Part shown: piece by piece, positions 1 to 11,498 of the stretch
Position numbering within the stretch: position 1 is the first letter of the stretch
Layout of the letters: each line of letters begins with the position of its first letter
From: Cavenderia fasciculata
Lineage: Eukaryota > Evosea > Eumycetozoa > Acytosteliales > Cavenderiaceae
Reading direction: 5' to 3'
Assembly: GCF_000203815.1 (NCBI RefSeq)
Contig: NW_004457624.1
Location: 930,001 to 994,000 of the forward strand
Length of the DNA: 64,000 bases
Program-made: the position numbers and the translations under genes
Notes under the pieces: model-generated
What the model was told of the DNA's origin: nothing
The model's database searches: none
What the model saw: the letters and a program-made list of their open reading frames with translations, nothing else

Positions 1-128
1 TCTCAAAGCTTATGTATATATATATATATTGACAAACCTTGATGGTTGGGCGGTTATTAATTGAGACTGGTGTCTCTAGCAATAATGAATGTCCTATCAT
101 TAAACAAGGATGGGAGACTACAACTATC

Positions 129-2530
129 ATGACGACAGAAACATTCAACTCTTCTGATAGCAACAAGATCGATAAGAATAGTCTTCTTTTTAAAAGTATC
201 TTAAACAACTATTATATACGAAGTAGCATGCTACCACATATACATAGACAATTGATTGGTAACAATGATCATTTGGCACTAAAGGAACATCAAATGATAT
301 CACTCGATGATTTCATACGACTACATCGTACTGATCTATTCATCAAACATTTTGACCAAGTCTATCAAACTATACAACCTAAAGAAAGGGAGTTTAGTTT
401 CAGTGGATCAGTATGTGCAATCATAGAATACAACCCTTCCGTCAATCCAATTATTAATCATCATATTCCTTCATATTCCTCTCTAGAACAAAACATTTGG
501 ATATATCCTTGGGATTATATTTAGAAATGGCAATGATATTGCATTAGAGTATTTGCTACAACGTTTTAAAGGACCTATTGATCGCTCACGAATTTTTTCC
601 TATGTTGTTTTACAACCATTCAAGAAGCATTCCGCAATTGCCATATATAGAGCTCTAATGCGTCATGATTATCATTTACCAATTGGTATATATTTTTTAT
701 GACTACTCAACATTTGTTGGGAATAGTCTCGCGCTGGCGGTCGGTGCTGGAGATTTGGCAATGTTTGATCAATTGTGCAAAGACTGTCTTGACCCAACTA
801 CCACAAGCCAACTTAATTATACTCACAAACCATTAAAAGCTTTAATCAAGAAACTAAATAGAAATACAAGTGGCTCCAAGAATCATAAATTATTTAATGA
901 TCAACAAACTTCACCACCAATCAATAATAATAATAATAATGAATCAAAATATGAAATATTATATTATATGGTTAAAAGGTTATTAGAGTATGGTTTAGAT
1001 TTTCGATACAAGTTGTTTTCCTGTGCATTGGAGGATTCAAACAATCAAGAGATATTGAAATGGATCAAAGACAGTCACGATAATATTCAAGATTTTAAAA
1101 GACAATGTCAATCGTTAAGTTCAGATATCAAACGATATGCAAACACAAATACTCTACGGCTGATAGAATTCGACCCCAACCCGTCCTTTTCCTTTTCCTT
1201 TGGATTGTATTTGGCGGACAACTATGACTTTTTATCGTATGTGCTGGGTATCCACGGTCACCGACACCTTTTCCACCTCCTCGATGATGTATTGTTACTT
1301 GGAAATTTGGAATGCACCAACTTGCTCATCGAATCAATCGCCACTCATGCAACTAAAGATGATAGTTTTACCATTTCCGGGGAGATTCACACATCGTTAA
1401 TGACATTGGATTTTGTCAAACGGTTGCTCAATATCAAGAATAATCAAGTCAATGGTTTAGATAAGTTGGTTGTATCCATTATTAAATTACAAAAACTAGA
1501 TATTTTGGAATATATTCTATTATCATCATCATATGCCATCTCAAATGATCCTGCCATACACCATACTTTTATCTTGGAATCTCTCAAAATAGACAATCCG
1601 ATATTTATCGAGATACTCCTCGATAAATTCTTTCCCCTGTCCACTGTATTTACAATTCCAAATAGTTTTGAAATGATCGATCCTCATCCACTTGGTTCTC
1701 TCTATTCAAAGGGTCATACAATCAAGTTTGCTTTGGGTTGCTATTCAATGTCACCAATTCCAAAATCCTCGATGACATTGATTATCAACCATCAATCAAT
1801 TCAAATCGTTCCCAGTTGGTTGGTTATTTTATCGTGTGTACACTTTCATGAAGATGACACTGATATTCAATTGTTGAAAGATGTTGTATCGAATTATAAT
1901 TTCAACAAAATTCAAGATGTATTAACAATTGCATGCGCCAAAGGTCTAATTCAAGTATTGGAATGTTTCCCAGCCTCTAAAATTTCTCTATTTTGTGATA
2001 AACTGATGCAAGAAGCAATCAAAAACAAACAATTCAAAGTGGCATGTTTTTTGGTCGATATTTTCATCCATCAAATACCTACATCACTATCCAATATGGG
2101 TGATTGGTTATTCATATTACATCATCTCAACCGAATTGAAGATGAAGGTGAATTTGAAATGTTGTGGAATCAATTGGTGTCGGTCACTACCCAATGGACG
2201 ATAGTATCAAATTGGTTACAGAAAAGGATATTTTTCGATCCACAAAAACAATATGCTTGTCGGACAATCGATAGAATCATCAAATACTATAGCTTATTTT
2301 ATAATGGTCCTGAAAAGGTGAAATATAAAATGAGACCACTGCAACTATACAGTCGTCTTTTTGAACCTTTATTGCAACCATTTCACGTTCATTATCTATT
2401 GACCAACCATAGAAACAATCCAATCATTGATTTCAAACATTTCGATTACTCTCAACATTTCGATGATTGTCTCAAATCGGGTTTTCTTCTTTTACCTTTT
2501 GATCAAAATGGTCACCAAAAAAATAAATAA
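129..2530 (+). CDS. Dictyostelid ankyrin-like multigene family protein, copy 1 (one frameshift)
   Basis: Function is not known. The product belongs to the same family as the next gene. The reading is exon 1 at 129-410, a 76-nt intron (411-486, GTATGT...CTAG), then exon 2 from 487, matching the neighbour's splice phase. Conserved N-terminal blocks are LLFKSILNNYY and RTDLFIKHFD; the rest is helical repeats of degenerate ankyrin type (for example EILKWIKDS), ending near NPIIDFKHFDY. Exon 2 stays open to about 700 and then must shift by one base at a run of six T (693-698) to continue in the frame that runs to 2530; in the shifted frame DYSTFV aligns with RSTFVD of the paralogue. An intron does not repair this. 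ATG 129 is chosen because it aligns best with the paralogue start; an in-frame ATG lies at 42. This is either a recent pseudogene or an assembly error. Confidence 0.6.
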
Positions 2531-2582
2531 ATAAAAAAAACACAAAACATAATCATTTTGCTCACTTTCTAGATTATAGTTT

Positions 2583-2640
2583 ATTTCTATCTATAATAGA
2601 AATAGTAGATATATATATATCTATTAATAGATATATATAT
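2583..2640. repeat. Hairpin plus perfect A/T palindrome between the two paralogues
   Basis: An inverted repeat at 2583-2606 (arms TATTTCTAT and ATAGAAATA) is followed by a perfect palindrome at 2613-2640 centred on CTATTAATAG with alternating TA arms. It lies 50-110 nt after the stop codon of copy 1. It may act at the transcript 3' end or simply be A/T-rich slippage DNA. Confidence 0.6.
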
Positions 2641-2764
2641 ATATATATTATGGACTGGAATAGTTGTTTATTCTTATATATATGACACACATCAGATGCC
2701 TCTTATTTATTCGATATCATTCATTTAGACAGCAACAACAACATATACTACTACTACTACTACT

Positions 2765-3533
2765 ATGAATGATCATCACAACAAGATCGATAATAATAGT
2801 CTTCTTTTTAAAAGTATATTAAACAACTATTATTTAAGAACAAAGATTTTTCAACATGTACAACATATACATGGACAATTGATTGGTAAATTTTATTATT
2901 TGGTCCTCAAAGAACATGAAATGACATCCTTGAATGACTATATACAATTAAATCGTACTGATCTATTCATCAAACATTTTGATAAAGTCTATCAAACTAT
3001 ACAATCTAATGGGATCAAATTCGATTTTAATCACTCTGTAAGAATATTATAGATTCTTTACTTTAATAACCATGCATCTTTAAACTAATAATAATACTCT
3101 TTTTTAATTTCACATTTAGAACAAAACATTTATACCTCTCTTGGAGACTATATTTAGAAATGATAATGACATTGTATTGGAGTATTTGTTGCAACGATTT
3201 AAAGGAGAATTGGACGCAGAAGAAATTCAAAGATTTGTTGTTAGTCTACAACACGAACATCCTAGAAAGTTTTCAATTGGAGTATATTGGGTTTTAATGC
3301 GCCACAAATATCATTTATTGGTTGGAGGTGTGGATGTTGCAACACGCTCAACGTTTGTTGATATGTTTCTCTCGATGACAATCTGGGTTGGTGATTTGGC
3401 ATTGTGTGATCAATTTTGCAAAGACTGTCCAGACTCTAACAACAGAATAATATCAGTCAGGATCTTCAAAACTATAATCGAGAGACTAAATAATGAACAA
3501 CTACTTGAAAGTTCACCAACCAATACCAACAAC

Positions 3534-3580
<47 letters not shown>

Positions 3581-5208
3581 ATCAAGATATAAAAAATTAT
3601 TTGATATGGTTAAAAAGTTATTAGAGTATGGTATAGATACAAGAGAAGAATTATTTCAAGATGCATTGGATGAATCTTACACCAACAATCAAGAGATATT
3701 GAAATGGATCAAAGACAGTTATGTTGAAAATGAAAATGATTTCTTTTGTTTCTGTCATTATAGATTATCTGAATTAAGTATCCAATGCAATGCAAAGACA
3801 GATACTCTACAACTGATTGAATACTATCCACCCCACAAAATACATATTTATCCATATACAGCAAAAAACATCGACTATATATCTTTTATGATCGGTATCA
3901 ATGAGCACCGACAACTTTTCAAACTCCTCACCAACACGTTGGATCATGGATATTTGGAATCTGCCAACTTGCTCATCGATCAGATTTATATGCTTGAAAA
4001 AGATCAGGTTGACATTGCCATTTCTGGGATCATTCACCCATCGATCATTTCATTGGATCTTGTCAAACGTTTGATGAGTCTAAAGTCTATTAAAGCCAAT
4101 TTAATTCAATTGGTTCAAACTATTATTCAATCACAAAAGACAGATATTTTAGAGTATATTCTATCATCATCATCGTCATACATTGATGAGATTGACTCTG
4201 TCGATCACAAGTCCAAACTCGATTTTATCAAGCATGCTCTGATTGTCGAGAATCCTCAACCCATCGAGATACTACTCGATAAATTCTTCCCTCAATCACA
4301 AGAACTATTTAAAATTTCACATCAATTTCTAAATTCAACCTAGACCTCTTTATTTTCTCTACTCTAAAGGTCACACAATCAAGTTTGAAAAGTTGAATCA
4401 ATTTGCACCAATGCCAATCGAATCTTTGAAATTGATTATCGACCATCAATCTATCCAATCCGTCCCTCCTTGTATCGCCGTGTTTTCATGTGTTTGTAAT
4501 TACCATGAAGATTACTCTTATCTGGTGGCCGATGTTGTGGAATTGCTCAAATCAAAAAAATACTTTTCAATGGATACATATTCATCAATGAGTGTTTTGT
4601 ATAGTGCATCCGAGAAAGGTCTGATCAATGTGTTGGACTGCTTCTCAGAGTCGGGTATTTGGTCATTAAACGACTCACTGATTCGAGTAGCAATCAGAAA
4701 CAAACAAATCAAAACTGCATGTTATTTGGTTGAAAGATACTTTGACTATTACTGGGCATATGGAAATCATGAAAGTTGGGTTAAAATATTAGGTAACGTC
4801 TTCTATATCGACGATGAAGATGAATTTCAAATGTTTTGGAATCTATTGTCTCCCATAACTACCAACTATTTGATAATCTCATCATTGATAAGAAGAATTA
4901 GCTCCGATAAAACTCTGTTAATTTCTAGAAAAATAGATAAAATTATAAAATATTATAGCTTATTTTATAATGGTCCTGAAAAGGTGAAATATGAAATGAA
5001 ACCACTGCAACTGAATAACACAGATCCGCTCAGTGACCATTGTTATTACTTTGATGAATTTGGACAATACAACATCCATTATCTATTGCGCAACTATCGA
5101 AACAATCCAATCATTGATTTCAAACATTTCAACTACCCTCAACATTTGAAAGAATTCCAAAGATGGGGTGTTCTTTTATCTGACACAAATTATCAATCAT
5201 TTAAATAA
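2765..5208 (+). CDS. Dictyostelid ankyrin-like multigene family protein, copy 2 (one frameshift)
   Basis: This is the tandem paralogue of the upstream gene and its function is unknown. Exon 1 is 2765-3037, the intron is 3038-3119 (82 nt, GTAAGA...TTTAG), and exon 2 runs from 3120. The N-terminus carries LLFKSILNNYYLRTKIF and RTDLFIKHFDKVYQT, then helical repeats with a poly-Asn run (AAT codons, about 3532-3578). The frame open from 3120 ends at 4343, but similarity to copy 1 (SKGHTIKF, then IIDHQSIQ) continues one frame over from about 4333 to 5208, so one base is gained, or two lost, between about 4320 and 4342. The break is at a different place from that in copy 1. The C-terminal signatures YYSLFYNGPEKVKY and NPIIDFKHFNYPQH match copy 1. 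No donor or acceptor at the break supports an intron. Confidence 0.6.
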
Positions 5209-6290
5209 ATATAGAGCCTTTAAATTTAATTTTCTTTCCATCATTGATAATATATATTTTTATCACTGTTTGCCATATTTACTAATTAGTAGATAATTGA
5301 AAATGTAAATACATAATCGTATTAAACATATCTGTTGTCTATACAAGATGACATAAATTGAAATTGAATTGGATAATTATATCTGTCTATATCAACTGGA
5401 TATTACTTTTTCGTAATGGAAATAAAAAGTGGTGATTTAAATTTGACAAATAGGAAATTGATTTGTTGTACAAAGAGGATTAATATTCCAGCAATTTAAA
5501 ATTCAATCCAATAGATAAAAAAAATGAATGCAAGGATTTAGAAGAGTGTGTATGTCCAACTATTACTATTACTACTACTACGATGGATTGGAAATGAAAT
5601 GGTTGACTTGACCGATCCGGGTATTCATTTTAACTTTTAATGCAATTACAAACCACATAAGCATATACGGACGTAAACCAATTTTACCCTCTCACTAAAC
5701 AAGTCAGATTGCTAAAAGATACGTAAAGATTAAATGATGATTCATAATCTAAACCCAACCATTAATAGTTGTTTATATGATGATGGTTGTACAACCACCT
5801 ACATTCTGATTTAATCCTTTTCGAAAAGAGAGGTGTTAAAACATCAAAAACGGTGTGTGATCAAACACTCAATGCAATTAAATTGTTTGTGGTTGAAAAG
5901 AGATAGAGATACAGTTATTAATGATGATGAGGAGGAAAAGGGAGGAGAGGATAGGAGTGATTCATCAATTCAAAGGTGACGAGTTTGAAAAAAGAGGGAA
6001 GAAGATAGCGTCAACCCTCAAAGAGAGGATAGAGTGTGGTGCTAGAGGTATATAGCTCGGACAGATAATAATGCATTTACAATACTTTGGCAACTAAATC
6101 TCATCTATCAGTGGTTGTGGTGAATTTGTGGTGATTGTGGGAACCGCGGTAGTAGTAATAGCAAAAGATGTAGCTGGATGTGAGGAGGTGATACCTTACC
6201 TCGTTTGGAGAGAAAGAGAAAGAGAGAATTGGAATAACGAGTATTAAATGTATCATGTTTTTCATTCTATTTTTATGATGACATAATTAT

Positions 6291-6321
<31 letters not shown>

Positions 6322-7554
6322 AATAATATTCATATCCCATCAAATTATTATAATAATAATAATAACAATTCGAATTATCTCTCTCTTTAAACAAACTATT
6401 TTTGTAACCTTTTTGTTTTCTTTATACATTCTATCTTTATCATCCATCTCCCATATGCCATCATCATCAGATTTATAGAAATTCAATCAACCCACCCCAT
6501 CATATCATCATACCCAATCGAGAAATTAAGACCTACATACATTTATTTTAGGTATAAATAAATTGTAATTCCTGTTCCCGCCATCCTTAATATATACATA
6601 TATTCATTCATTACACTATCATTACATTTCATTACATCTCATTGTCCCCAACTAATCATTAGTTCAACAAAGAATAATAATAATAATAATAGCAGTAGTA
6701 ATTAATTTAATTTATTATTAGCAACAACAAATATCAACTCAGACATCGTCGATAATCACCAACCAACCATCCAAACGTTTCCAGATATAAATCTAAAAAA
6801 CACCATTTTCACAACAACAATAACAATACAATAACAACACTAGTATCAGTCAGGTAGGGATTGAATTTTGTTCCACAACAATCACAAAATTAAATTTTTA
6901 ATTAGAGATTACAAATAGATAATGATAAAAACATAAACATAATAGTAATAATAATTATAATTAATTTTATTCATCTATTTTAAAAATTCCATAGTATTAT
7001 TATTTCATCATTCCAACAACATAACTATAACATAAATAATAATAATCATGGTAAAATATCTATAATAATAACAATCAAACATTTATTATTAAAAATATTA
7101 TACCAACAAGCTATATTCTCCATTCCAACTATTTCAGCATCATATATGATCCAACAAATAGATACATAGACATAGACATTGAGAACAACCCAACAACAAC
7201 TCCCCATAAATTATTTATTATTATTATTATTATACTCCGGCATTTTCTTTTTTTTTTTTTTACCTTTTAATCCAATCCAATCCAATATACTATTCTATTA
7301 TATTCTCCTCTCTACAACAAAGTAAGAAAGATATTTAATTAAATCTTTCCATTGTTGTTTAGATTCTCTTCAACCCTAAAACACACAAACAATTAACCAA
7401 ACCCTAAATTTGAAAACAAAATAATCTGCTTTGGTTGTGTTGTCAAACAAGTTATAAGGTTTGAATATACATAACATACTCTATTATTATTTAAATTATT
7501 TAAATTTAATAATAGTCTTAAATTCTGAATAAGTTAAATCATTCATTCATCAAT
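5209..7554. other. Gene-free stretch, 2.3 kb
   Basis: I see no credible coding region on either strand. The left part (5400-6250) is mixed sequence without long frames. A dinucleotide AT run sits at 6298-6322. The right part (6600-7550) is rich in CAA/ATA and looks like the long upstream leader and promoter of the gene at 7555. Confidence 0.5.
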
Positions 7555-8253
7555 ATGGAATTTGAAAAGGAATATATTTATCTTCCAACAAGTTCTGCAA
7601 GTTCTTATTCATCGAGATCAAGAAGTATTCTGACAACTTCATCTTCATCGTCCATGGCTGCACCATCATCATCATCATCGTCATCATTGTCGTCGTTGGT
7701 ATCGTGTTTTATTTGCCAAAGGGTGATCAAAACCCCAACCATTTCAATTGAGGGTGCCATCCAAAAACAAGATTATTGTTCAATGAAATGTTATATTTCT
7801 TCATCTTCATCATCATTGAATCTACCAAAAGAACATAGTCCATGTTCCTCGGCCAACACTTCTACTTCATCATTGTCTTCTGTTTCCTCTTCCTCTTCAA
7901 TTGGTCTAAGTCAACAACACATTATGGTCTCTTCTTCTTCTTCTTCCAACTTATCTTCGTCCCCGTCTCCTTCAAATTATAATAACAAAATTAATAATAA
8001 TCAATATAATAATTTAAATAATTCAAATATTAATAATAATACAAATAATAATAATCATAATAATAATCAAATTCGACAAAATAATTTGGATGGAAATATC
8101 GTAAATGATAATAATTTAAATATAAATAATAATAATAACACTATAAATAATACAAATAATAATAAGAATACAAATAATCATCATCTTTCAACATTTTGGT
8201 TTAAAACGATAATTCCAAAGGCTAGATGGTTAAATCAAAAAATATCTACATAA
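7555..8253 (+). CDS. Low-complexity protein with a C-x2-C ... FLZ/FCS-like zinc motif
   Basis: A single-exon protein of 232 residues with no recognised function. Residues 1-55 are Ser-rich. Around residues 55-85 there is CFIC, a 20-residue spacer, then DYCSMKC, a spacing close to short FCS-like or FLZ zinc fingers (the plant family uses 17-19 residues between the pairs). A second Ser-rich block follows, then a long Asn-rich run (about 140-215), and a short ordered tail containing STFWFKTIIPKARWL. The ATG is preceded by an A/T-rich leader and in-frame stops. Zinc binding is inferred only from the Cys spacing; the remainder is typical dictyostelid homopolymer sequence. Confidence 0.65.
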   Translation: MEFEKEYIYLPTSSASSYSSRSRSILTTSSSSSMAAPSSSSSSSLSSLVSCFICQRVIKTPTISIEGAIQKQDYCSMKCYISSSSSSLNLPKEHSPCSSANTSTSSLSSVSSSSSIGLSQQHIMVSSSSSSNLSSSPSPSNYNNKINNNQYNNLNNSNINNNTNNNNHNNNQIRQNNLDGNIVNDNNLNINNNNNTINNTNNNKNTNNHHLSTFWFKTIIPKARWLNQKIST

Positions 8254-8393
8254 TTCCACTCACACATACACACATCCCCATAGGCTTATTCTCTTTTCTT
8301 TCCCATTAATGGAAACAACCAAATACAAAATAATATTATATTTTTTATAATCTTTTTTTTCCAATTATTATTATTATTATTACTATGACTTTT

Positions 8394-8868
8394 TTAATTC
8401 ATTGATGCAATAATTTTATAAATAGTAAAACTTTCCATTACTTGTCTACAAACAGCTTCTCTTGATTCTTTTTTAGATGGAGCAGTTGCAGATTCTTGAT
8501 AGTTTGCAGTGGCCAATGATAGGATCGATTGGAATTTTGGTGAATTTACATTGCCTATACTAAACGTTTTAATTTGAAACCCTAAATCAAAGTCTGCCGA
8601 TTTACACTTTTGCACAATCTCTTCCAACTCTTTTTTATAGTAATAGGTATTATCGATGGAATGAGAAAGTGATTCTGGTATGACTCCAGTTCTAAGAAAT
8701 TCAATAGTCTCTTGAAGCAATTGTTCATGCATTAGGAATCTACGATAACTATGTCCCTCTATTGTTTTAATAATTGCTACAAATTCTGAATTTCTATGTC
8801 TTGCTCTACCACGACTTTGAATCAACTATAGAAAGAGAAGATAAATAAAATAGATATTAGTCTATTAA

Positions 8869-8934
<66 letters not shown>

Positions 8935-11174
8935 TTTTTTTTGTTTGATATTTTACAGCAGTAACAGTTGATGGAGCATCAATTCTAATAACTAAATTAC
9001 ATTCTGGTACATCTAAACCTTCTTCTAATACATTGGTAGTAACTACAACATTTGCTTTACCAGTTCTAAATGCTTCGACCACTTCTTTTTGTTTACTAGT
9101 TGACATTCCACCATCGGTATTTGATCCGTGTCCAACTACAGTCACACATTTGGTAAAAGAGTATCTCGTACTCTTGTTGGAAATGTTGTTTAATATTTCT
9201 CCAAGTTGGTGTGCTGAATCTCTAGTCTTTACAAATAAAATGGCTCTAAACTGGTCTTTGGAGGGATCGGCTTGATGGAGCGCATTATGCTCTTCCAAAA
9301 TCTCCAATGCCTTGTCAAGCTTGCATATATTGGTCGAGTTTTCATTGTCAGAGCTGTGAGTGATCGATTGAATCTGAAGGACAACCTCTTTTTTCACCTC
9401 TGGTGTGAGGAACTTGGCCTTTTCAGCCAATCGTATGCAATACTCTTTGATATTGGGTGGCATTTCCTTGTCCATATGAGACCCATACTTTAAAAACTCT
9501 ATACATTTGGCGACAAATAAATTGACAATTTGTGTCAAGTTGGCATTGAGTCCACCCTTTGACGACGACGATGTTGTTGATATGGTGTAGTCGTCAGTGT
9601 CTGGTTCTTCAGGATCGATGTCTTGATTTTCATATTGGTCTGCTTTTCCTGCATTGAATAGCTCCTCTAAACCGGCAGGTACGTTGATCTTGACCTGGAA
9701 CCGGTCTTTGACCCATTGAGTGAGTCGACTAATCAACGTGATCAAAAACTGTTCATTCTTGTTGACCGACAGCTCTTCGATTCGCATGTCTTTTTGGTTT
9801 TGGTGCTTTTTAATCTCTTGTACAGAGTGTGGCAGTGGTGTGACAATACGACACTGCGATACACGCGACATCACCTTGAGAGACAACAAGGTCGAGAAAA
9901 AGTCGGCTTTACCCGCGGGTGAAGCGGTCAAACCCATGATACGTGGTTGTAAAGATTTGCCGAGCTTGGTATAGTACTCTCGCAAGAGCACTGCGAATGG
10001 ATGGTCCTTGACAATATGGTGTGCTTCATCGACCACGATAATACAATAATCTGATAGATTCAAATGATCTTTTTGGATGAGATTAATAAACAGCGCACCG
10101 ATAATAACCAACACGTCATGTTTGGAGTCTAGTATAGTCGAGTTGGAATCACCGTGTAATCCAATGACATCCAACCCTGTCTCATCCTTGATCACCTTGG
10201 TTTGTTGGGTGACGAGTGGAATACGCTCGACTATAAACAACGCCTTTTTGGTTGGGTTGAGTCGCATCATCTCGGCGATTGCCAAGCATGCAATCAGTGT
10301 CTTTCCAAGACCTGTTGGCAGACAACATATACTGTTTCGTTCCATTGTATTGTGAAACATTTCAATTTGGTAGCCACGTGGATTGGATTTGGTGGGTGGG
10401 AGGGGAACCGACTTGACATTCGTAGGAAAGACAATGGGATTGGTGTTGACTGGACGCTTTCCAGATGACATTCTGTAGCTATTACCCCTCATACTCGGAT
10501 TCTCCGTCAATTGTAGCAGTTCAACTGCCAATGTAGCTTTCATCTTTTCGTCTAGATGTTCTCTCATTTTGTCTTTTGTCTTAAACATTGCGTCGTCTGC
10601 CACTTCAATATCGACGATACTCTGTTTGAGAGGAGAATAGAATTCAATCTTTCCATAGTCAAACAGACCAGTAGTTTGATTCAGCTTGATGTCATAGATG
10701 GGGTCGACCTCAAGACCATAATTACGGTTATGACCATGATTAAGATTAATATTAAGAGTATCCATGTTTTTGGTCACCACAGCTAGTTGGTTGTCATGAG
10801 AGGGAGACAGGTTTCGAGGTGGTGGTGCCATCAATCTCTTATGACCTCCTTTAGACAATTCAACCAAAGCAACAGTGGCAGCATGCTTTTCAGCATCCTT
10901 TTTATTATCCATCCATAATGAGTTGTATTGATGACCCTGTACTTTTACTTTACACTAAAGTAGAGAGATATATATAAATATATAATCATCAGAGAGTTGG
11001 TCAAAACAAGTACAAGTACTATTATAGTAATACTATATAGCTACTTTGTGAACATACCATAAACTTCTTTGCATGATCTTGACAGGTTGTTGTTACATCA
11101 TAGGTTGGTAGAGTAAGTTTATTCTTTTGACAATACTCTTGTAATGAGTTCTTTGCAGTATCACTGATATTCAT
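8394..11174 (-). CDS. helF: dsRBD plus DExH-box RNA helicase, HelF-like (RNA interference)
   Basis: Three exons: 11058-11174, 8957-10954 and 8394-8825 (introns of 103 and 131 nt), giving 848 residues. Splicing is in phase and rebuilds a double-stranded RNA-binding domain at about residues 5-65 (KVKVQGHQYNS, then NKKDAEKHAA). It is followed by a Dicer/RIG-I-type helicase core: CLPTGLGKT (motif I), VDEAHH (II), GLTASP (III), VVVTTNVLEEGLDVP (V) and, across the second intron, IQSRGRARH (VI). There are no RNase III or RNA-polymerase domains. A dsRBD followed by this helicase in about 840 residues matches D. discoideum HelF, a reported suppressor of RNAi silencing; the symbol rests on that architecture. 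It is divergent from the large gene at 11499, with 324 nt between them. Confidence 0.75.
8871..8933. repeat. ATT/AAT trinucleotide run inside the helF-like intron
   Basis: About twenty uninterrupted ATT units lie within the second intron of the helicase gene, next to its donor. Slippage here would change intron length but not the protein. Confidence 0.9.
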
Positions 11175-11498
11175 CACAATCTAGATACTAATAATAATAG
11201 AAATCATTGTTTCTTTGTTTTTTTTTTGATTGTTCAAAGAGTAATGAACAAAAATTAATATTGCGAATAGGGGGAAAAATCACATTTGAGCTTTTGGTTC
11301 AGACTGCAACTATTCATTCTAGTTAGATCCCATTTGCTTTTTTAATATATTATATCTACTTATACTTGTATCTTATTTATAAATATTGTATTATTATCAA
11401 TTCAGTGTACATACCCCAACCCCAACCAATCAAATCAGTCTATTTATATTTATATTTATTACAGAATCACTGACTCTTTGTTTAGTTTAGTGCAGTGA
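11175..11498. promoter_or_regulatory. Divergent promoter between helF-like and Furry-like genes
   Basis: This 324-nt A/T-rich stretch separates two start codons on opposite strands, so it must hold both promoters. It contains T-runs and TATTTATA-type tracts near 11450. No specific factor site is recognised. Confidence 0.5.

Noticed and set aside
5209..7554. Search for class I or other small RNA genes with an upstream TCCCAYAA-type element
   Set aside because: A CCCCATAA near 7202 is the only approximate match, and no conserved RNA end sequences or stem follow.
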